Assembly: GCA_001443495.1 (NCBI GenBank) | Contig: LDXR01000015.1 | Coordinates: 13,728 to 77,727 of the forward strand | DNA length: 64,000 bases | From: a candidate division NC10 bacterium CSP1-5 | GTDB taxonomy: Bacteria; Methylomirabilota; Methylomirabilia; Methylomirabilales; CSP1-5 | Direction of reading: 5' to 3' | Made by a program: the position numbers and the translations under genes | Part shown: piece by piece, positions 61,936 to 64,000 of the stretch | Position numbering within the stretch: position 1 is the first letter of the stretch | Layout of the letters: every line of letters begins with the position of its first letter | Notes under the pieces: generated by a model | Seen by the model: the letters and a program-made list of their open reading frames with translations, nothing else | Told to the model about the DNA's origin: nothing | Database searches by the model: none

Positions 61936-63416
61936 TTCCACGCCACGACGAGGTCAAAGACCAGGGTCCGCTGCGGATACCCCGACTGTTCCTGCGAGGA
62001 TCCGAGCTGGACCGTCCCGAAGTAGGGGGATTCGGAGAGGCCAGCCATGAACTCGGAGAGCGCAACCTCCGGCGGATCCGCGTCCGCGAAGACCAGGCCC
62101 TTCACCTTGAGACCTCGAACCCCGTCCGCTTCGAGCGCGGTGAGACTGACCGTCGGAGGGGTGACGCTGCTCAGGACCTTGAGCGCGCCCAGCCAGCGGC
62201 GGCTAAAGGCTACCGGCTCCTCATAGATGCTCAGCGCGGGGGAGAGGGAGGCCCCTATCTGCTGGAAACGGCGGATTTCCTCGCTCGCAGAGCTCACGCG
62301 CTCCCAGGCGGCCTGCTGCTCGACCAGCTCCCGCTGCTTGTATCGCACGCTGACCAGCTCGAATCCCGTCCAGACGGCCGTCCCGAGGAAGAGGGCCGCG
62401 ACCGCAGCTCTCAGGCCGGTCCGGAGGACCTTCCTTTGCTTGCCGTAGCGGACCTCGCGGGGCAGCAGGTTCACCTTTGACGCATCAAAGATAATCCCCG
62501 CAGCGGCCGCGAGGGTTGAGGGCAGCGCCTCGTTCTTGCCCATGGGGAGGACGGCATTCAGATTCACCGGCTCCACGGGGATGCCGATGGCTTCACTCAG
62601 GGCGGATTGGACCCGCTCGAGGTCCTGGACGGACCCGGCGACCAAGAGACGCTGAATCTTCTCGCCCGAGAATCGCTCCTGATAATAGGCGAGGGAGAGC
62701 CAGATCTCGTCGATGAGGCGGGGGAGCGACCCCTTGGCTGCTGCGTCCGCCTTTTGGCTGGGGCCTTCCTCGGCGGTCAGCGTGCGGACGAGATGCAGGT
62801 CGCGGCCGTGAAAGAAGATCAGGGTGGCCAGATGGGGGCGAAGATCGAGGAAGAGGATCGTCTCCTTTCCCTTGACCGGCAAGGCCTGGAGGAGCCCACT
62901 GAGGGCGAGCGGGAGGAGGCTGACCTGGACCAAGTTGAGCCCGGCCGCTTGAAGAATGTCCAGCGACTCGTTGAGGGTCGAACGCCTGACGGCGGCCACC
63001 AGGACCGTCTGCTGATCCTGGTCCCCCGGCTTTGCGCCAAGAGCATGGTCGTCCAGGACCGCATCCGCGAGGGGAAATGGCATCTCCCGCACGACGGACC
63101 ACCGCACCGCATTGGGGAGCTCCTTGGCGGGAAGGGGCGGGAGGTCGAGCGGCAGGGTCACCGTCGAAGGTCCGGAGAGGAGGAGACGCGTCTCTTTCGC
63201 CGTGATCCCCTGGCTCGTGAGCAGCTTCTGAAGGCCCTCGGTTGCGGCCTGGCGATAGGACCTTCCATTGGAGCGATCCACCATGGCGGCGCCCCACTTG
63301 ACGAAAGGCCCCTGCGTTGAGGGGCTGACCTCAAGGACCCGAATCGCGGTCGGGTCCAGGTCCACCACGAGGAAAGGCTTTGACCAGCGATCCTGCTTGA
63401 CCGGCGTCTGAACCAT
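61932..63416 (-). CDS. PilM-PilN fusion protein
   Basis: A protein of about 494 aa. Residues 1-320 are an actin-like PilM/GspL domain (FLVVDLDPTAIRVLEVS, ILFLDLRPHLATLIFFHGRDL). After a NLLPREVRYGKQRKV segment comes the membrane helix and coiled coil of PilN, then its periplasmic domain. In most bacteria these are two genes. A GTG 66 bp further upstream is an alternative start; neither start has a strong ribosome site. Confidence 0.85.
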   Translation of the reverse strand: MVQTPVKQDRWSKPFLVVDLDPTAIRVLEVSPSTQGPFVKWGAAMVDRSNGRSYRQAATEGLQKLLTSQGITAKETRLLLSGPSTVTLPLDLPPLPAKELPNAVRWSVVREMPFPLADAVLDDHALGAKPGDQDQQTVLVAAVRRSTLNESLDILQAAGLNLVQVSLLPLALSGLLQALPVKGKETILFLDLRPHLATLIFFHGRDLHLVRTLTAEEGPSQKADAAAKGSLPRLIDEIWLSLAYYQERFSGEKIQRLLVAGSVQDLERVQSALSEAIGIPVEPVNLNAVLPMGKNEALPSTLAAAAGIIFDASKVNLLPREVRYGKQRKVLRTGLRAAVAALFLGTAVWTGFELVSVRYKQRELVEQQAAWERVSSASEEIRRFQQIGASLSPALSIYEEPVAFSRRWLGALKVLSSVTPPTVSLTALEADGVRGLKVKGLVFADADPPEVALSEFMAGLSESPYFGTVQLGSSQEQSGYPQRTLVFDLVVAWK

Positions 63417-63548
63417 GATCGGTTTGTGAATGCCTCGCAGTTCTGCTAGGGATTTTGCGGACTTGTCCCCTGATCCTGGCACTCGAAATAAGATGTAGCA
63501 AATTAGGTGCCAAGGTGAGGCTGCGGGCGCCGACAGGCGAGCGGCCAG

Positions 63549-63647
63549 TGTTGAGGGCTAAAGGGATGAGTGCTGAGGGCTGAGGTCTGAGCGTCATCGG
63601 TCTCCGGTCATCGGAGTATTGACGCTCACTCCTCAGTCCTCGGGGCT
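63549..63647. repeat. heptameric degenerate repeats with internal hairpin
   Basis: GTGTTGA, GGGCTAA (63549-63562), GTGCTGA, GGGCTGA, GGTCTGA (63570-63590), TCATCGG, TCTCCGG, TCATCGG (63594-63614), then CACTCCT, CAGTCCT, CGGGGCT (63627-63647). TGAGCGTCA (from 63588) pairs perfectly with TGACGCTCA (from 63620), so the element can fold with the middle array as loop. The gap 63417-63698 holds no other gene. Confidence 0.65.
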
Positions 63648-63698
63648 GCCTAGTACACCTCGCGCCAGTTCATCAGAGGGACAGATCCCTGCCCTTCG

Positions 63699-64000
63699 TT
63701 ATCGCGGACGCCAGGAAAGCACCTTCAGCGCGCCGCCCACGCCGCCGAGCTGTTCCACGTATTGCTTGATGGCAGCACAGTTGTAGTTCACCGTGGCCCC
63801 ACTCCATACGCCCACTTCTGTGTCCTCAGATCCTGATGGAGGCCCATTGTCCGCCGCCAAAAGAGCGCCGTGGAGGACTTGACTGCCGGTGCCCTCTATC
63901 GACATTTCTGCCCCACCATAGGCCACGATCAACCCATGGAATTCAAAGGACGTTTTCAAATTCACCCGGCCGACCATGATCAGGATCCCATACCCCGTGA
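63699..64000 (-). CDS. C-terminal end of a PilX-like pilus assembly protein, partial
   Basis: The open frame enters from the window edge and ends with a stop at 63699. The visible 100 residues (GILIMVGRVNLKTSFEFHGLIVAYGG, shown in part, then MSIEGTGSQVLHGALLAAD) have the beta-helical look of the C-terminal domain of PilX/DUF7305-type proteins encoded with pilus genes. A late Cys is in YNCAAIKQYVE. The start lies outside the window. Confidence 0.65.
   Translation of the reverse strand, partial: TGYGILIMVGRVNLKTSFEFHGLIVAYGGAEMSIEGTGSQVLHGALLAADNGPPSGSEDTEVGVWSGATVNYNCAAIKQYVEQLGGVGGALKVLSWRPR

Overview
The window is GC-rich and gene-dense. It reads as a chromosomal segment of a chemolithotrophic, periplasmically respiring diderm bacterium. 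The best guess is the NC10/Methylomirabilota lineage (Methylomirabilis or Rokubacteria-like), with Nitrospirota as the alternative. The grounds are a Nitrospira/anammox-type periplasmic nitrite oxidoreductase (NxrA 1147 aa with a Tat signal, NxrB 429 aa), two aa3-type oxidase clusters, a split cytochrome b complex with an octahaem cytochrome c, a CtaA-CtaB fusion and type IV pilus genes. This placement is inference; no rRNA is present.

Layout. (1) 1-12044, minus strand: nxr region. In transcription order: a small membrane protein, an Rrf2-type Fe-S regulator, an HExxH/zinc-ribbon protein of unknown function, nxrA, an unknown 91-aa protein, nxrB, a TorD-like chaperone, a dihaem c/haem b subunit (NxrC-like), then a second NxrA paralogue cut by the window edge. 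(2) 12285-19263, minus: coxA1-coxB1, whose subunit I lacks the K-channel lysine, a Crp-type HTH remnant, a GYD protein, hemH, hemE, a CopD-like membrane protein, a PPOX-fold protein and hemQ. (3) 19543-23923, plus: P1B-4 metal ATPase, CBS protein, SfsA fragment and NnrS-like protein. (4) 24189-30421, plus: Rieske protein, cytochrome b, subunit IV-like protein, octahaem cytochrome c, cupredoxin and a CopD-like protein. (5) 30631-39998, plus: complete second cox cluster (coxB2, coxA2, ctaA-ctaB fusion, two coxC, small proteins, COX4, DUF420, DUF983) and an ABC transporter. (6) 40108-43582: small membrane proteins, TPR protein and a ferredoxin-coiled-coil-membrane fusion. (7) 43991-58979: mostly housekeeping (nrdJ, dcd, tRNA-Val, DUF502, ychF, mtaB, mtnP, PfkB kinase, O-antigen-ligase/TPR, uvrA). 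(8) 59036-64000, minus: type IV pilus genes (pilM-N fusion, pilO, pilP, pilC, pilin) and the end of a PilX-like gene.

How the parts fit: NXR would pass nitrite electrons to periplasmic cytochrome c, which the cox enzymes could use to reduce oxygen. The cytochrome b/octahaem complex would connect the quinone pool to the same cytochromes, or run in reverse. hemE, a Bacillus-like hemH and a HemQ-like protein suggest the coproporphyrin-dependent haem route, and ctaA-ctaB would make haem A.

The strongest unexplained signals are: the K-channel-less CoxA1; the paired NxrA genes with unknown companions; a membrane-anchored ferredoxin fusion; and a dispersed family of intergenic tandem repeats that share a strict 7-bp period but not a common unit sequence.
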